A DNA stretch of 64,000 nt from Salticus scenicus. Lineage: Eukaryota > Arthropoda > Arachnida > Araneae > Salticidae. The notes under the pieces are model-generated. The model was not told the DNA's origin. It saw nothing but the letters and a program-made list of their open reading frames with translations, and did no database searches. Position numbers and translations under genes: made by a program. The stretch covers positions 40,726,686-40,790,685 of the forward strand of contig OZ005654.1 in assembly GCA_963930645.1 (NCBI GenBank), read 5' to 3'. Positions 33,879 to 44,829 of the stretch are shown in pieces. How positions within the stretch are numbered: the stretch's first letter is position 1; the number at the start of each line of letters is the position of its first letter.

Positions 33879-34480
33879 TGTTAGTGGAAGTTCTTTACTA
33901 AAATATTTTACCATTTCCAGGAAAGCTGCTCAAGAATTTAAGTGAATTCCTCATAGACATATGGTAAATAATGTATGTTTTTGAGCTAAATATTCATCGT
34001 TTGTTTTTTGTATATTTACACGTTTTGAGGCTTCCTGATTACCGAAGTCAAGTTTTTAACGTTTGATCTTTGTCTGTGTCTCTTAGAGTGACTTCAAAAC
34101 GAATCATTTCAGGAGATTCAAAAGTTGTATTTGAAGTTAATATAAGTTTGTTGCTGGAAAAGTTTGATCAAGACTGAAAAGTGTTAAGGAATGCTGCTTG
34201 TGAAAGTTGTCTGTATAATTTTAAGTGAACTTTTAATTTTAATAACAGATTTAAACTCTATATGAATGTAGGTGTGGTAACGAATCGGGGGGTTGAGGGG
34301 GGCTGTAGCCCCCCTCACAAAGAGTAAATTATCATATGAAACTCTTCTGAAGCCTAATTTGAATTGTTTAACATAGGTTTACATAACAGTTTTCGTTATC
34401 TTGTCTCTAAATCTCCAACCTGTATTTATGGTATTAAATTTCAGGGTAAGAGAAAGTCGTGTGAGTGACACACGAGATTG
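33225..34480 (+). mobile_element. F2 Helitron-like repeat, copy 2, complete
   Basis: The 5' hairpin is ACTTTCTCTCACCC / GATAGAGAAAGT (33225-33254). GTTCTGAGGTCCCC, a short GTCTGTGTG tract (33366-33380), TATCTCAAGAAC and ACAGGG motifs at about 33497, 33673 and (degenerate) 33819 follow. The GC-rich hairpin lies at 34287-34317. The inverted terminus is GGGTAAGAGAAAGT (34444-34457) and the 3' hairpin GTGTGAGTGACACAC (34459-34473). A T33 run interrupts it at 33844. Confidence 0.82.
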
Positions 34481-34694
34481 TTTTTTATTATTTTTGTAAA
34501 AATATTTATGTAATATTCTTATAAGCTAAAAATATATATTTTATTTATTTCAATTACGCGTCATTATTAATAACGACGTAATTATTTATTTTTGCAAAAG
34601 TATTAACCAATGAGTAAAAATAAAAATTTAATTAAAAATATCTTGTAAAAAATAATAACTAATATTTTTAGAATTCAAAAAAATATATTTTTTT

Positions 34695-35031
34695 TATTTA
34701 TTGCCGAAATGTCAGTGGAGACCTCCATGTGGAAACTCAAAAAGATTTTGTGTTCTCTCTGTCTGTCTGTACGTCTCGCGGAAGCAGTCGCAAAAATTAC
34801 TCTGTTGACTTGCAGTGTGGTACACATGTTCGCTAACTACACAGAAATAGCTTGGGTCTGTGCTCTATTTTAGTTCATGTACATGGACACACCGTAATTT
34901 GTATGTACTGCAATGGCAAGCCCAAAAATCCCTGAATTGACTTTAAAATTGATACACATGTTCAGGGGTTATACAGAAATAGCAGTACAATTTTTGGTGC
35001 CTATATAGCTTATGGTTTATGGATCGTGCAC
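34695..35031 (+). mobile_element. F4 Helitron-like repeat, copy 2, 5' part
   Basis: Starts GCCGAAATGTCAGTGGAGAC, then TCTGTCTGTCTGTACGTCTC and CGCAAAAATTACTCTGTTGA. It breaks off at ATCGTGCAC (35023-35031), where the MULE-like element is inserted, and resumes at 43927. Confidence 0.78.
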
Positions 35032-35214
35032 GCGAATTTGGAAAATGCCTACTCCTCAGAACCTTGGCAAAAAAACATAATCGGGCTTTGGCGAGCGCGA
35101 GTCATGATGATAGACGGTAGGGTTGCTCGCATGTCTGATGACAAGCGGACGTCAGAATTCGTATTAGCAATAACAACAGAAATTTGTTCAATAATTTTAA
35201 ATAAATTTTAGGTG

Positions 35215-36214
35215 CTTTTGTCTCCTGAATTAGATACTTTGAAGTATGATATAAAACATTCATTTTGTAATTGAATAGCTATTTTTATTTTCTAAATAAG
35301 TTTCTAAACGTTCATAGCTAATTGGAAACATCCTACATGTAAACAAATTGTCGTGTTTATATTATGTCTAGATAAACTTGAAAAGAGATTGACGTATATT
35401 TATTTTATATTTTGCCTATGTATGAGTTATTATTACACATATGCATTTAAGTGAATTAGTAATTAATAATGCTGGAATCCAAATGTTTATTTTGTGTGTG
35501 TGTGAAGAACTTATTGCAAGGTATGTTCACAACATTCAATGGTTTTATAATTATTAGTTTAATGTCTGTAAGTTGTATAAGTGCCTAGAATTAACATTTC
35601 TTTTATTTTTTTAATTAAAAGATAATATTTTGTACATTATTGCTCTAGCATATTGAAATATTAGTATCTGATATTATATCCTGATGACTCATCTTATATC
35701 AGGTAATTTGTTTAGACATTTGAAAACAAATTTGACTTAAAATTATGATACAATTGTGATCATTCTCCTTTTAATTAGTATATTAGTTAGATGTTTATTT
35801 TGTTAAATATCACCGTTTGAAATGAAATTGGTCGAACTGATGATAACATGTAATTCTCAGTTCAATCATTTTTATAATGATAATATCGATGAATATATTT
35901 ATTACACACTACATTTTGAATATTATAGTGAGATATATTTACATAGAATAGATTGCATTATGTAGACTGCTGATTAAGTAGTACACATACATTCTGAGTG
36001 AAGTTAATTTGAATTTATAAAAACAAGAATTAATTTTTGTTAATTGTGAATAATAATACAGTTTATGGTATGACTTAGCGTGTTTTTAATAAATCAATAA
36101 TTTGGCACAATTTTGCTATTATCCTTGGAATTTACAAACCTTTACTCTTTAGGAAAGGAAAGTTTATCAAAGAATGCCATACTCAAAAATGCAAAAAATG
36201 TATAAAGTACAATT
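35215..36214. other. No recognisable feature within the MULE-like element
   Basis: AT-rich sequence with no repeat or coding frame I can support. The 61-codon frame 35026-35211 begins in the target duplication and spans the terminal repeat, so it is fortuitous. Confidence 0.5.
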
Positions 36215-36267
36215 AAAAAAAAAAAAAAAAAAAAAAAAAACAGTTGAAAAGCTCAAAATTATAAATA

Positions 36268-37521
36268 ATCACAGTTTAAAGAAGATCGAAGAGAAATGAA
36301 GGAACAGTGTTTCTTGGAAAGTTCTCTAGTTATGAAGTTCAGTGCACGAAATTGATTTTGTGCCTGTAGACTTGGGCTTGCTAGCGATTTTTATTAATAT
36401 CGACATCAGATAGAAGAAGAAGAGGAGGATAAGCGTATTGAAGACTCCTTGTGACATGCTGTAAATAAATCTAAAAATAGATCAGCATTGAAATTTGACG
36501 TTTGATTTTCTTGTATCCTTTTCAGTTGCTTGCCATTCGAACTTTTGTATGTTTTTTAATTTTATGGTGTTTGTATATAAAAATTTTGTTATAGTTCATT
36601 TATTTTATTTATTATTATTATTTTTTTTTTTTTTTTTTTTTTTGTAGATAGGGTAAGTGCACCAGTGATTGACACTTTTTGAGCAATCTCTGATGTTTTT
36701 AATGTTCTAGTCATCAGAAAATATTTTTGGAAATCTTAAGTTAGTACGTATGGCATGAAAGACATTCAGAACCACATACATGTTAAAACATATACATTTT
36801 ATAACGATTATTTTTTTTATGAATTTTTATTTGACACCCACTCAATGTTCCAGTAATTGACAATGCCAGTTTTTCATTTTATCAGTAATTGGACCCCTAT
36901 GTTTCATTGTTTGACGCTGCTAGTTATTCATTTTATCAGATATTAGCACCCTATGCTCCAGTGTTTGACAAAAAATGTTAAAATTCTTATACGTAAAATA
37001 TGATTTTATTATTTTTCTTATTTATTAATTATTTCGGGATAGATGTCAATTAGTGGAGCATGCCAATCACTGGAGCACCTACCCTATAGCTTTATCTGAA
37101 GAATTTGAAATAAGCAATTTCAGTGTATAAATCTATAGTTCCAAAAAATTGCACATTATCCTTAAATATTAAAATATGTATTTATATAGTTACTGTTTAA
37201 AAAAGACTGAAGAAGAAAAGAAAGAGCAGTTTTCCTCAGAAAGTTCTCCATTTGTGAAGTCTTTGCATCCTACGCTAGCTGGAACATATCTATAGTGCAC
37301 AAAATTGTTTTCGTGCCTGTAGATGTGGGCCTGCTAGCTCATTTCATTAACACTGATGTCAGATGGAAGAAAAGCTTATTGAAGAAAGAAAGTTCATCAT
37401 GACATGCAGTAAATAAATCTTTTCTTAAAATAGATAAACATTTATCATTTAATTTTCTTGCATTTTTTTGAATTGTTCGATATTTGAACTTTTCTATGTT
37501 TTTTAATTTTATGGTGTTATT
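36268..37521. repeat. Direct repeat pair (36268-36577 and 37187-37521)
   Basis: Both segments contain GAAAGTTCTC, GTGCCTGTAGA-TGGGC, TGCTAGC, GATGTCAGAT-GAAGA-type sequence and GACATGC-GTAAATAAATCT, and end in TTTTTTAATTTTATGGTGTT. Divergence is moderate. A MITE lies between them. The TTTTATGGTGTT ending also closes the palindromic segments at 38.1 and 40.0 kb, suggesting a common retroelement source. Confidence 0.7.
36651..37084. mobile_element. TA-flanked MITE, 434 bp
   Basis: GGGTAAGTGCACCAGTGATTG at 36651 faces CAATCACTGGAGCACCTACCC ending at 37084, with TA on both outer sides. CCAGT-ATTGACA-type words recur inside (near 36851, 36958) as subterminal repeats. The TA target suggests Tc1/mariner. 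Confidence 0.78.
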
Positions 37522-37999
37522 TATTTTGCTATTACTTAATTTTTATGGTAATATTCAATTGTTTCATTCAAATCGAACATAGTTTGATCAAATGGCAACA
37601 ATTCAGCTTTAGTCCAAAGAAAAAACACATTTTTCATTAATTGGCAACTTTTCGCTTACACTCCCTGACTCAGAATTTTACATATTACATATAGATTTAA
37701 TAAGATAAAATTTTTAAAAATGCTCCATGCAAAATAATTTTTAATTCTTCTGCTGAGATCTTAATCATGAGAGACTTGGAGATTTAATCACCACACACCC
37801 AAAATTTTACAAATTTCATGAAAATTTTTAAATTATACTTCATTTTTAACAAATTGTTTTTGAAGACTTAGCCTCATCTAGTACATTTAAAAATTACAAT
37901 CTAAGTATAAGTTTATTATTACCGCCAAGAGAGAAAGAAAAAAAAGCATAGCATCCTAAAATGTTTAAAAAGTGAAATATTTGTGGCTGCAGCTATGGG

Positions 38000-38240
38000 T
38001 CTGCTAACATATTTCACAAATATCATGAAACGGAAGAAAACTGAAGAGAAAATAAGAAAGAACTGGCGTTTTATAGTAATAAGTACATAACTTTGAATAA
38101 ACACCATAAAATGCTATAAATTCACAATAATTGTTTTGGATCGAAAGAATACATGACCCTTCATCAGGCGAACAAAGGAAGCACGAGTGCTGCAAGCAAA
38201 GTGGCAACACACACTGACGCTTTGATATCAGCATTTCTGC
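38000..38240 (-). mobile_element. Possible Penelope-type pseudo-LTR fragment with hammerhead-like core
   Basis: The minus strand reads CTGATGA at 38167-38161, a stem-like AGGGTC...GATCC, then AAAAC at about 38137-38133, and later ATGGTGTTTATTCAAAG. CTGANGA-stem-GAAAC is the conserved hammerhead ribozyme core, here with one base changed. Pseudo-LTRs of canonical Penelope-like elements carry hammerheads. Folding has not been tested. Confidence 0.35.
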
Positions 38241-38689
38241 TTACCGACAGTGACACAATCTAATTAAAGAGAAAGCAAGAAACCGAAGAAAACATCCACT
38301 ACCGATGGCATGGACCACGAGGAAGTAAGCTGATGAAGGAGGAAACCCCCTCACAAAAGCAACTATTCAGACTTCCATAAAGCTGTAATGTAAAGTTTTA
38401 TTCTTTACAAAAATTTTCAGCAAATCGCTAAAATTGATGCCAAGATCAACATTTGCGTCGGCTACAAACTTGGCAGCCTGACGAGATGACTAATCGAATT
38501 TGGTGACAAATATTGCTTCGGGAGAGCCAGAATATTTAAACCTTTTCTCAATTTTAACAGAATTATTTGTTTTGGTAAAATGTATCATTTCTCACCATTA
38601 ATTTTTGCCTACAAGAACAAAAGTAGGCAATTTATACTGAAATGATTTTCATTGAACACTAAGCTGTGTTTAATATTTAAACTTAAAAA

Positions 38690-38870
38690 CTTGTTCACAT
38701 ACCATAAAATTAATAAAACCACTACCAGTTTCAAAAGGACATGGTCTTTCTTCTTCAGGTGCAAAGCACTTGCTATTACCTTGGAGAAAAAAGCAAGACT
38801 GGTGGTTTTTGTACCGAAGAAGAAAGGCCATGTCTTTTCGAAGCTGGTAATGCTTTCATAATTTTATGGT
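38690..38870. mobile_element. Palindromic segment with two hammerhead-like cores
   Basis: TACCAGTTTCAAAAGGACAT at 38724 and ATGTCTTTTCGAAGCTGGTA at 38830-38849 are inverted copies. The minus strand has CTGAAGA (38758-38752), an AAAG...CTTT stem and GAAAC (38732-38728). The plus strand has CCGAAGA (38814-38820), a similar stem and GAAGC. Both resemble worn hammerhead cores. Confidence 0.35.
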
Positions 38871-39204
38871 GTATGAAAAAGTTTTTTTAATTTAAATATT
38901 CATTGTACACCAGTTTTTTTATTTTTGTACTGTCTAAGCTGAGTATTTGCCAATGATATTTTGTGTAATAAGCCATAGAAAATTCCTGAAAAATTTACAA
39001 TTGGTGGTATATATAATCTTATCATCAGGACTGTTGTGGTTGGAGTAGCTTTTTTTTTATTTGCTTGTTTTCAGGAATGTTCATGGACTAGAACCTGCCT
39101 GTTTATTTACAAATCAATTACCTCACACAAAAATATCAATGTTTCCATAACCATATGTATATTCCAATAGATGTATAAGGAAGTCGTGGTGTCCACGTCA
39201 GATT

Positions 39205-39236
<32 letters not shown>

Positions 39237-39822
39237 GCTAGCTAAGCAAGCATACATGTATGGTACCGTGACCACTGCTATACAGATTTTCATGCAAAAT
39301 GTGTAAGTTGTATTCAGTGATGTTTTTTTCTCTTTTGGTTTTAATGGTTGCAAAGTGAATTCACATGCATGGAAGTGATCACTACTATACAGATTTCTAT
39401 GCATAGTGAAATAGCTCAATTTTAAATATTTGTTTTATTAATCTTAAAAATAGGCTTCCATATTAAGGAAGTACTAATAAAAAATATGTACAACTGTATT
39501 AAAATATAGCTATAATTTATTAAAATGTATGTACGTGTAACATCATTAAGGCAATTAATTCGTCATTTAATAAAGATTTTCTTTTTCAAGTTTAAATTAT
39601 TAAAATAAATATGGCTGCAATATTGACAAGTAAGTTATACTAGGGTGCCTTGATAGAAAGAATGATAACATACGAAAGACTGTCATTGGCCAAAATTTCT
39701 ATTTTACCAAATCTATGGGGGAAAAAAATGATCAGGTGTACTTTGAAAATTAAGTGAATGACAGTAAATTTTACTTTTTTTTTTTTTTTTTTTAAATAGG
39801 AAAATATATTATTTGTTACTAA

Positions 39823-40066
39823 GTACAAAACTTTGAATAAACACCATAGAAGCAAACACTCGCAACAATTGTTTCAGGTAAAAAAAAAAAAAACCCTTCA
39901 TCAACGACAACACACTGTTGCAGGTTGCATTATGTTGCCGCTTTGTTACAGCACTCGTGCCTACTTTATTCACTTGACGAAGGGCTAGGTTTTCTTTTGA
40001 CCCGAAACAACTGTTGGAAGTTCTTGCTTTTACGGTGTTTATTCAAAGTTTTGTAATTATTACTTT
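39823..40066. mobile_element. Palindromic pseudo-LTR-like segment
   Basis: AAAACTTTGAATAAACACC-TA at the left (39828) is mirrored by ACGGTGTTTATTCAAAGTTTT ending about 40054. CAACAATTGTTTC and GAAACAACTGTTG are mirrored inside. The plus strand has TTGACGA (39974-39980), AGGG...GACCC and GAAAC (40004-40008). The minus strand has TTGATGA (39904-39898), AGGG... and GAAAC (39875-39871). Head-to-head copies of one short unit fit the inverted pseudo-LTR arrangements known from Penelope-like elements. Confidence 0.42.
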
Positions 40067-40096
40067 TAAACGTCAGTTCTTTTATGCTCTTTTATA

Positions 40097-41979
40097 ATGT
40101 ACTAGCAGGCTTTGCCTGCTTCGCTGGTCATTATATTGAAATGAATTTTCAAAACACTATACCATTAATAATTTTAAAAAATCATTGAAATCAGTCAAAA
40201 TCTAATTTAAAGTTCTCGCTACCTTCGGTAAAGGTTTTTCCACTTGCCACACTTCACAAAATCCCTTTATAGTACATGTTGCATACACATACCTAACCAA
40301 CACATTAAAAATCAGGATCCTGAGATTATTTGAAGCAGCACTATATTTTAAAATGTGTTTTTACCCCCTCCCCGCTCTTAAATGGAAGAAGGAGGAGGGA
40401 ATTTTGGTAAATAATTTTATATTATGAGTTCGATATATATAACTGACCCACACATCGAAAATCTCCTTCTTAAGATAATTTACTGCAGAGTTACGCATGA
40501 AGAGTTACTGCAGAGTTTACCCCCACCCCTAAGGGGTGGTAGTGTGGAATTTCACAAAATAACTTTGTAGTGTGTGTGGAATATGCATAAGCAGTCCACA
40601 CATCAAAAATTGCCATTCTAAGATTATTTGGAACAGAGTTACGCATGCAAACATGTTTTTTAATCTCCCCCCCCCAACCCTCAAGAGGGGAGATGGCACG
40701 GAATTTCAAATAATCTCTTTGTAGTTTGTGTGTGTTGAATACACATAACCAATCGACATATCAAAAAATCACTTTCATGAGATAATTTCATAGCTGCTGT
40801 TTTTAATCTTTTAAATCAAAATTCACATTGGTATTTTAAATGGAATATGTAATATATATTTTCGACGATTAGTATTACTAAAACCAGCTATAAAATTTTT
40901 CCAGTCTGAAGTCCCCGTCAAAAAAAGTAGACTTGGTATCTATGTAATTTGGAGCAGTTACACTTTAAAAGGTGCTTTTGCCCCCTACTCAACACCCTTA
41001 AAGGGAGGAAAGAGGAAATTTCACAAAATACCTTCATAGTGTGTTGGAAACTCATAACCAGCCCGCACATAAAAAATCACCTAAGATAGTCCGTAGCAGA
41101 TTTGCACTTGGAAATATGTTTTCTCCTCTCCAAGCCCCAAGGGGGATAATGTGGAATTTTACAAAATCTCTTTGTAGTATATGTCTCGAGAACGCATAAT
41201 CAATCGACATGTTAAAAAATCACTACCCTGAGATAATTTGGAGCGGAGTTACTCTTATAAACATATTTTTGCCTCCCTATCCACCTGCAAAGGAGGGAGG
41301 AAGAAATTGCGTAAAAATCCCTTTACAGTGCGTGTTGGGAAGGCATAAGCAACTGACACATAAAATTAATCTTCATGAGACAATTTGAAGCAAAGTTATG
41401 CTTGGAAAGAGTTTTATTGCCCCCCTCCCCCCCAATTGGGAACTTTCGCAAAATCCTGTTACAATAGGCGTCAGGCACACATAAATAAGCCACACACTAA
41501 AATTTGTGATTCTATATATTTCCCCAGACAAATTTACTTGAATTTGCCCCCTCGTAACTCCTCCCCAAAATCGAAAATTGCAGAAAACCAATAATGATTT
41601 TTTGGAAATATTCTCAAGTTGACTCTTAGTGGTTTTCTATATCTATGTGCTATTATTGGTAGTTTAACCCTCGCTTTCCCAAGATGGGATCACTTTGACC
41701 CCATTTTGAAGTGAAATTTAGTTAAGCCCGCCTCATTCAAGAAGTGCTCTAATTCGTCAGAGATAGCAAACATAACCAGTGGAATTTTGCAACATAAAGG
41801 TGCTGTGCTGGTGATTTTCGCCAAACATGCCAAGCGGCACCTGAAAGCGATTTTTCTGCAGTAACGCCTTGATGTTGGGAAAGCGAGGCTTAATTAAAAA
41901 ATGAGTATTTTCTAAATTTGCCTCCAAAAATCATTTTTACCCCCCTTAAAAATCTGGAATTCCAAAATTGCAAAAAATA

Positions 41980-42013
<34 letters not shown>

Positions 42014-42237
42014 TACTCAAGTCTAGTCTCTCCCTCTGAAATTTTTTCACCGTGAAGCATTTTGGAGCAGAGTTATGTTTATAAAAATGTTTTTGCTCTC
42101 TGATTTTGCAAAATCCCGTGGTCATCAAGGTCCTAAAACCGACGTGCTCACCAAAATTTGCACCTGTATCTCCCATAGAATCGCCACGACTGTGTTGAGT
42201 CAGTAATCAGTGAGTTTACTCTTTTATATATATAGAT
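40097..42237. repeat. Tandem array of ~145-190-bp units
   Basis: The unit consensus runs TTTCACAAAATC-CTTTGTAGTGTG, ACACATAACCAA-C-ACACAT, AAAAATCAC, GAGATAATTTGGAGCAGAG, TTACGC, ACATGTTTTTGCCCCC and a CCCC / GGGG hairpin AGGGGAGG. Copies occur near 40255, 40545, 40700, 41020, 41160, 41310 and 41440, with a worn one near 42110. The array opens with the hairpin CAGGCTTTGCCTG (about 40105-40120) and closes with TTTTATATATATAGATTATT. A TTAA MITE interrupts it. Class unknown. Confidence 0.65.
41664..41893. mobile_element. piggyBac-like MITE, second family
   Basis: TTAA at 41664-41667 and 41890-41893 flank the inverted ends CCCTCGCTTTCCCAA and TTGGGAAAGCGAGGC. The TTAA target and CCC start match piggyBac-type ends, but the sequence differs from the five GCGACCGC-type copies. 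It is inserted in the tandem array. Confidence 0.75.
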
Positions 42238-42239
42238 TA

Positions 42240-42814
42240 TTTATTGTTAGAATAAGTTATTTTCGTGGATACATCTCAAATACTTATATCAACATTTTTA
42301 TTAGAGTATATCAAGTATACTTCGAAAATTAAGTGGATATCCTTAATTACTGTAAATTTTACTTTTTAATTTCATGTTTTCAGATAGCAAAATGTAGCCT
42401 TTAGAAGTTATTTTGAGGAATCAATCTAAATTATCACAGATATCAATGTTTTTCTTACAGTGAATTGTGATTAAGCTTTTAATGAATAACATATATTTCT
42501 AAATTAAATATATTTTTATATTTCTTTTATTTTGTAACATTTTCATTAAAAATATTCATTTCATCATTATCATGCGATTATTAGGGGGAAAATAATATGC
42601 ACATAAAATGATGAGCAACTAGTGAGTAATTTTAACTTCTAGTGCCAATCTTTGTAATGACAACACCATATGTGCTGAGAAAATGGCTGTGATACTATTT
42701 AATCACTTGTATATTAACTATATCAAAGTATCCTAAAGTATGACTATTTGGCACAGTCTACTGCATCAACATAACTAAAAATTTCTCAATAATAAAAAAT
42801 TAATTTTCAAATAT

Positions 42815-42850
<36 letters not shown>

Positions 42851-43860
42851 TCCCCATTCAAGTTGTAACAATATAAAAGGCTACAAAAAAGGCCTCTGAA
42901 TGGAGAATTGTTTGCATGAAATTTTAAAAATGAAAGGATGTATATATATATATATATATTAAGATTATATGAATACTTTTAAATGTTTGGACATAGTTCA
43001 TTTTTACTAAAGCAAGATTATTACTGAAATAAATTGAGTTAAAAATCATTTACATAAATTTAATTAGGAATTTCATTCAAAGGAAGAGATTATAATACAT
43101 GCAATTAATCATATTATCAATGTAATCAATCTATACCTGCACAAACATTTGAATTAGTTCAATTTTTAGAAAGTGAGCCTTATATATTTATTAATCTAAA
43201 TAAGTAAATAGAAGAAAATTAATGTGTTGCTTTTTAAAAATTAATCGAGTTTAATAAATAAAACAGTGCATGCTACACTTAATTTCAGAGTTAGGAAAAG
43301 AAAAAAAAATCTGCATTAATCAAAATTAACATTACCTAACAAACATTTTACTTAATTACTTATGTTTGTAATTACTTAAGTACATCATTACTTTACCAAG
43401 GATTACAATTTTTTTTCCCTTGACGAAAATGAGACAGAAAGAAAGAATACTTCAGAAGAAATATGAAAAAGAATAAATTAATTTATTTGAATAAAAATAA
43501 TTTATATTGAATAACGAAAAATATTGAATGATAAAGTTAATAAATTAGTAGAGAAATTTATTATGATACGTTTACATATTGGTAAAAAAAGTTATCTGTA
43601 ACAAATTTGTATTTTTATTTAGCACATTTTGAACATAAAAGAAAAAAAAAAAATGTTTTCTGTAAAATAATCGCTTTTCATTCAATTAAATGTGAAGAAA
43701 ATTATTTTTATTTATTAAACAATATGCTATGCTTTACTTTCATACTATGATACGAATGCAAGTACGGTGGATGTGAATCGATGATTCATTCATTCTTGAT
43801 TCATTCTGACAGGTTTGATTCAATCAATGATTAGTTTCCACATTTTCATATTTTTCCCTT
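42240..43860. other. No recognisable feature within the MULE-like element
   Basis: Very AT-rich with a T33 run at 42817-42849 and (TA)n at 42942-42959. No coding frame or shared repeat is supported. Confidence 0.5.
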
Positions 43861-43926
43861 AAAATATGTTGTGCGCCAAGAATTTTCTCGCCAAGGTTCT
43901 GAGGAGTCGGCATTTTCCAAATTCGC

Positions 43927-44820
43927 ATCGTGCACAGGGACATACCAAAGGTTCTCTTATCATCACGGCTTAAGGGAAGGATTCCATTTAAACACATTTA
44001 AACTTCGTTATGCTGCATTTAACAAAATGAAATTAGCATGCATGATTGAGAGGCTTAAAGCATGTTTCCTATAGAAAATGTGTGCTTAGAATTAATGTTT
44101 ATGCTTTGTTGACAAGCATACAGAAAAGAATTTTATGACATTAGAGGCTGTGGTCAGATTTTCATCAAGCGCATTTTAACGCGTTTATGCTACGTTCAAC
44201 ATAACAGAATTAACACACGTTATCAAGAGACTTGAAAGCATGTCTTCTCTAGAAAAAAGGTATGCATAGAACCAACACCTCCTGTAATAATGCCTTCGAG
44301 CTGAGCTCTACGTCATAGAAGATCGGCCGATTTTATCCTATCAACTCTTTCTATGATACATGTTGGATCGTGGTGATTGGATGAAATCGGCCGATCTTCC
44401 GTGACGTAGAACTCAGCTCGGAGGCATTATTACAGGTGGTGTTGATAGAACAGTTTATTTACAGGACAACACAAATGTATTCCGATGACATTCTGTTATC
44501 ATCCAGTGATGTCAAATTTGGTCCAGTATTAATGAGTTTCAATGAATTAGTTTTTACTTTTTATTAATGTGTGTAATTAGTGTGGCTGGTGTACAGGGAC
44601 ACCCAAAAGAAATGTCTACCATTACGGTCTGTAGACGGTATTTAAGAGCATTTTCACATGATTACACTCCATTAAACTTAATTAAAGAAACAAATATTAA
44701 TAGAAGGCTGAAAAACGAGGTTTCATCGAAAAATGGTAGGCATACAATAGGAAATTAGTTTACAGGGCTACACAAAGTAATTCCGATAATTTAAGCAATC
44801 ATTTTGAATGAAATTTTGGC
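43927..44820 (+). mobile_element. F4 Helitron-like repeat, copy 2, 3' part
   Basis: Continues F4 after the MULE-like insertion. It has GTGCACAGGGACATACCAAAGG (43931), a worn ACAGG near 44461, GTGTACAGGGACACCC (44588) and TTTACAGGGCTACACAAA (44759). The matching uninterrupted copy is 55313-56040. A MITE is inserted at 44273-44444. Confidence 0.72.
44273..44444. mobile_element. Palindromic MITE with 7-bp target duplication
   Basis: CAACACCTCCTGTAATAATG and its near-exact inverse CATTATTACAGGTGGTGTTG form the ends. The arms continue through GAGCTGAG, CTACGTCA and GATCGGCCGAT. ATAGAAC lies on both sides (44266-44272, 44445-44451). The paralogous F4 copy at about 55665-55675 lacks the insertion. 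A 7-8-bp target fits hAT-like or MULE-like mobilisation. Confidence 0.85.
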
Positions 44821-44829
44821 AAGAAATGC

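Larger units (their letters stand above)
35032..43926. mobile_element. 8.9-kb Mutator-like (MULE) element, non-coding interior
   Basis: The ends are inverted repeats of about 37 bp starting GCGAATTTGGAAAATGCC and continuing through ACTCCTCAGAACCTTGGC with one mismatch. The 9-bp sequence ATCGTGCAC lies directly outside both ends (35023-35031 and 43927-43935), the target-duplication length of Mutator transposases. The paralogous site at about 55313-55321 reads ATCGTACAC once and continues uninterrupted, giving an empty site. The interior has no transposase. It holds duplicated 330-bp segments, a TA-flanked MITE, palindromes with hammerhead-like cores, a tandem array and a second type of TTAA MITE. 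It may be a large non-autonomous MULE that collected insertions. Confidence 0.85.

Noticed and set aside
35026..35211. 61-codon frame at the left end of the MULE-like element
   Set aside because: Begins in the host target duplication and covers the terminal repeat, so it cannot be an element gene.
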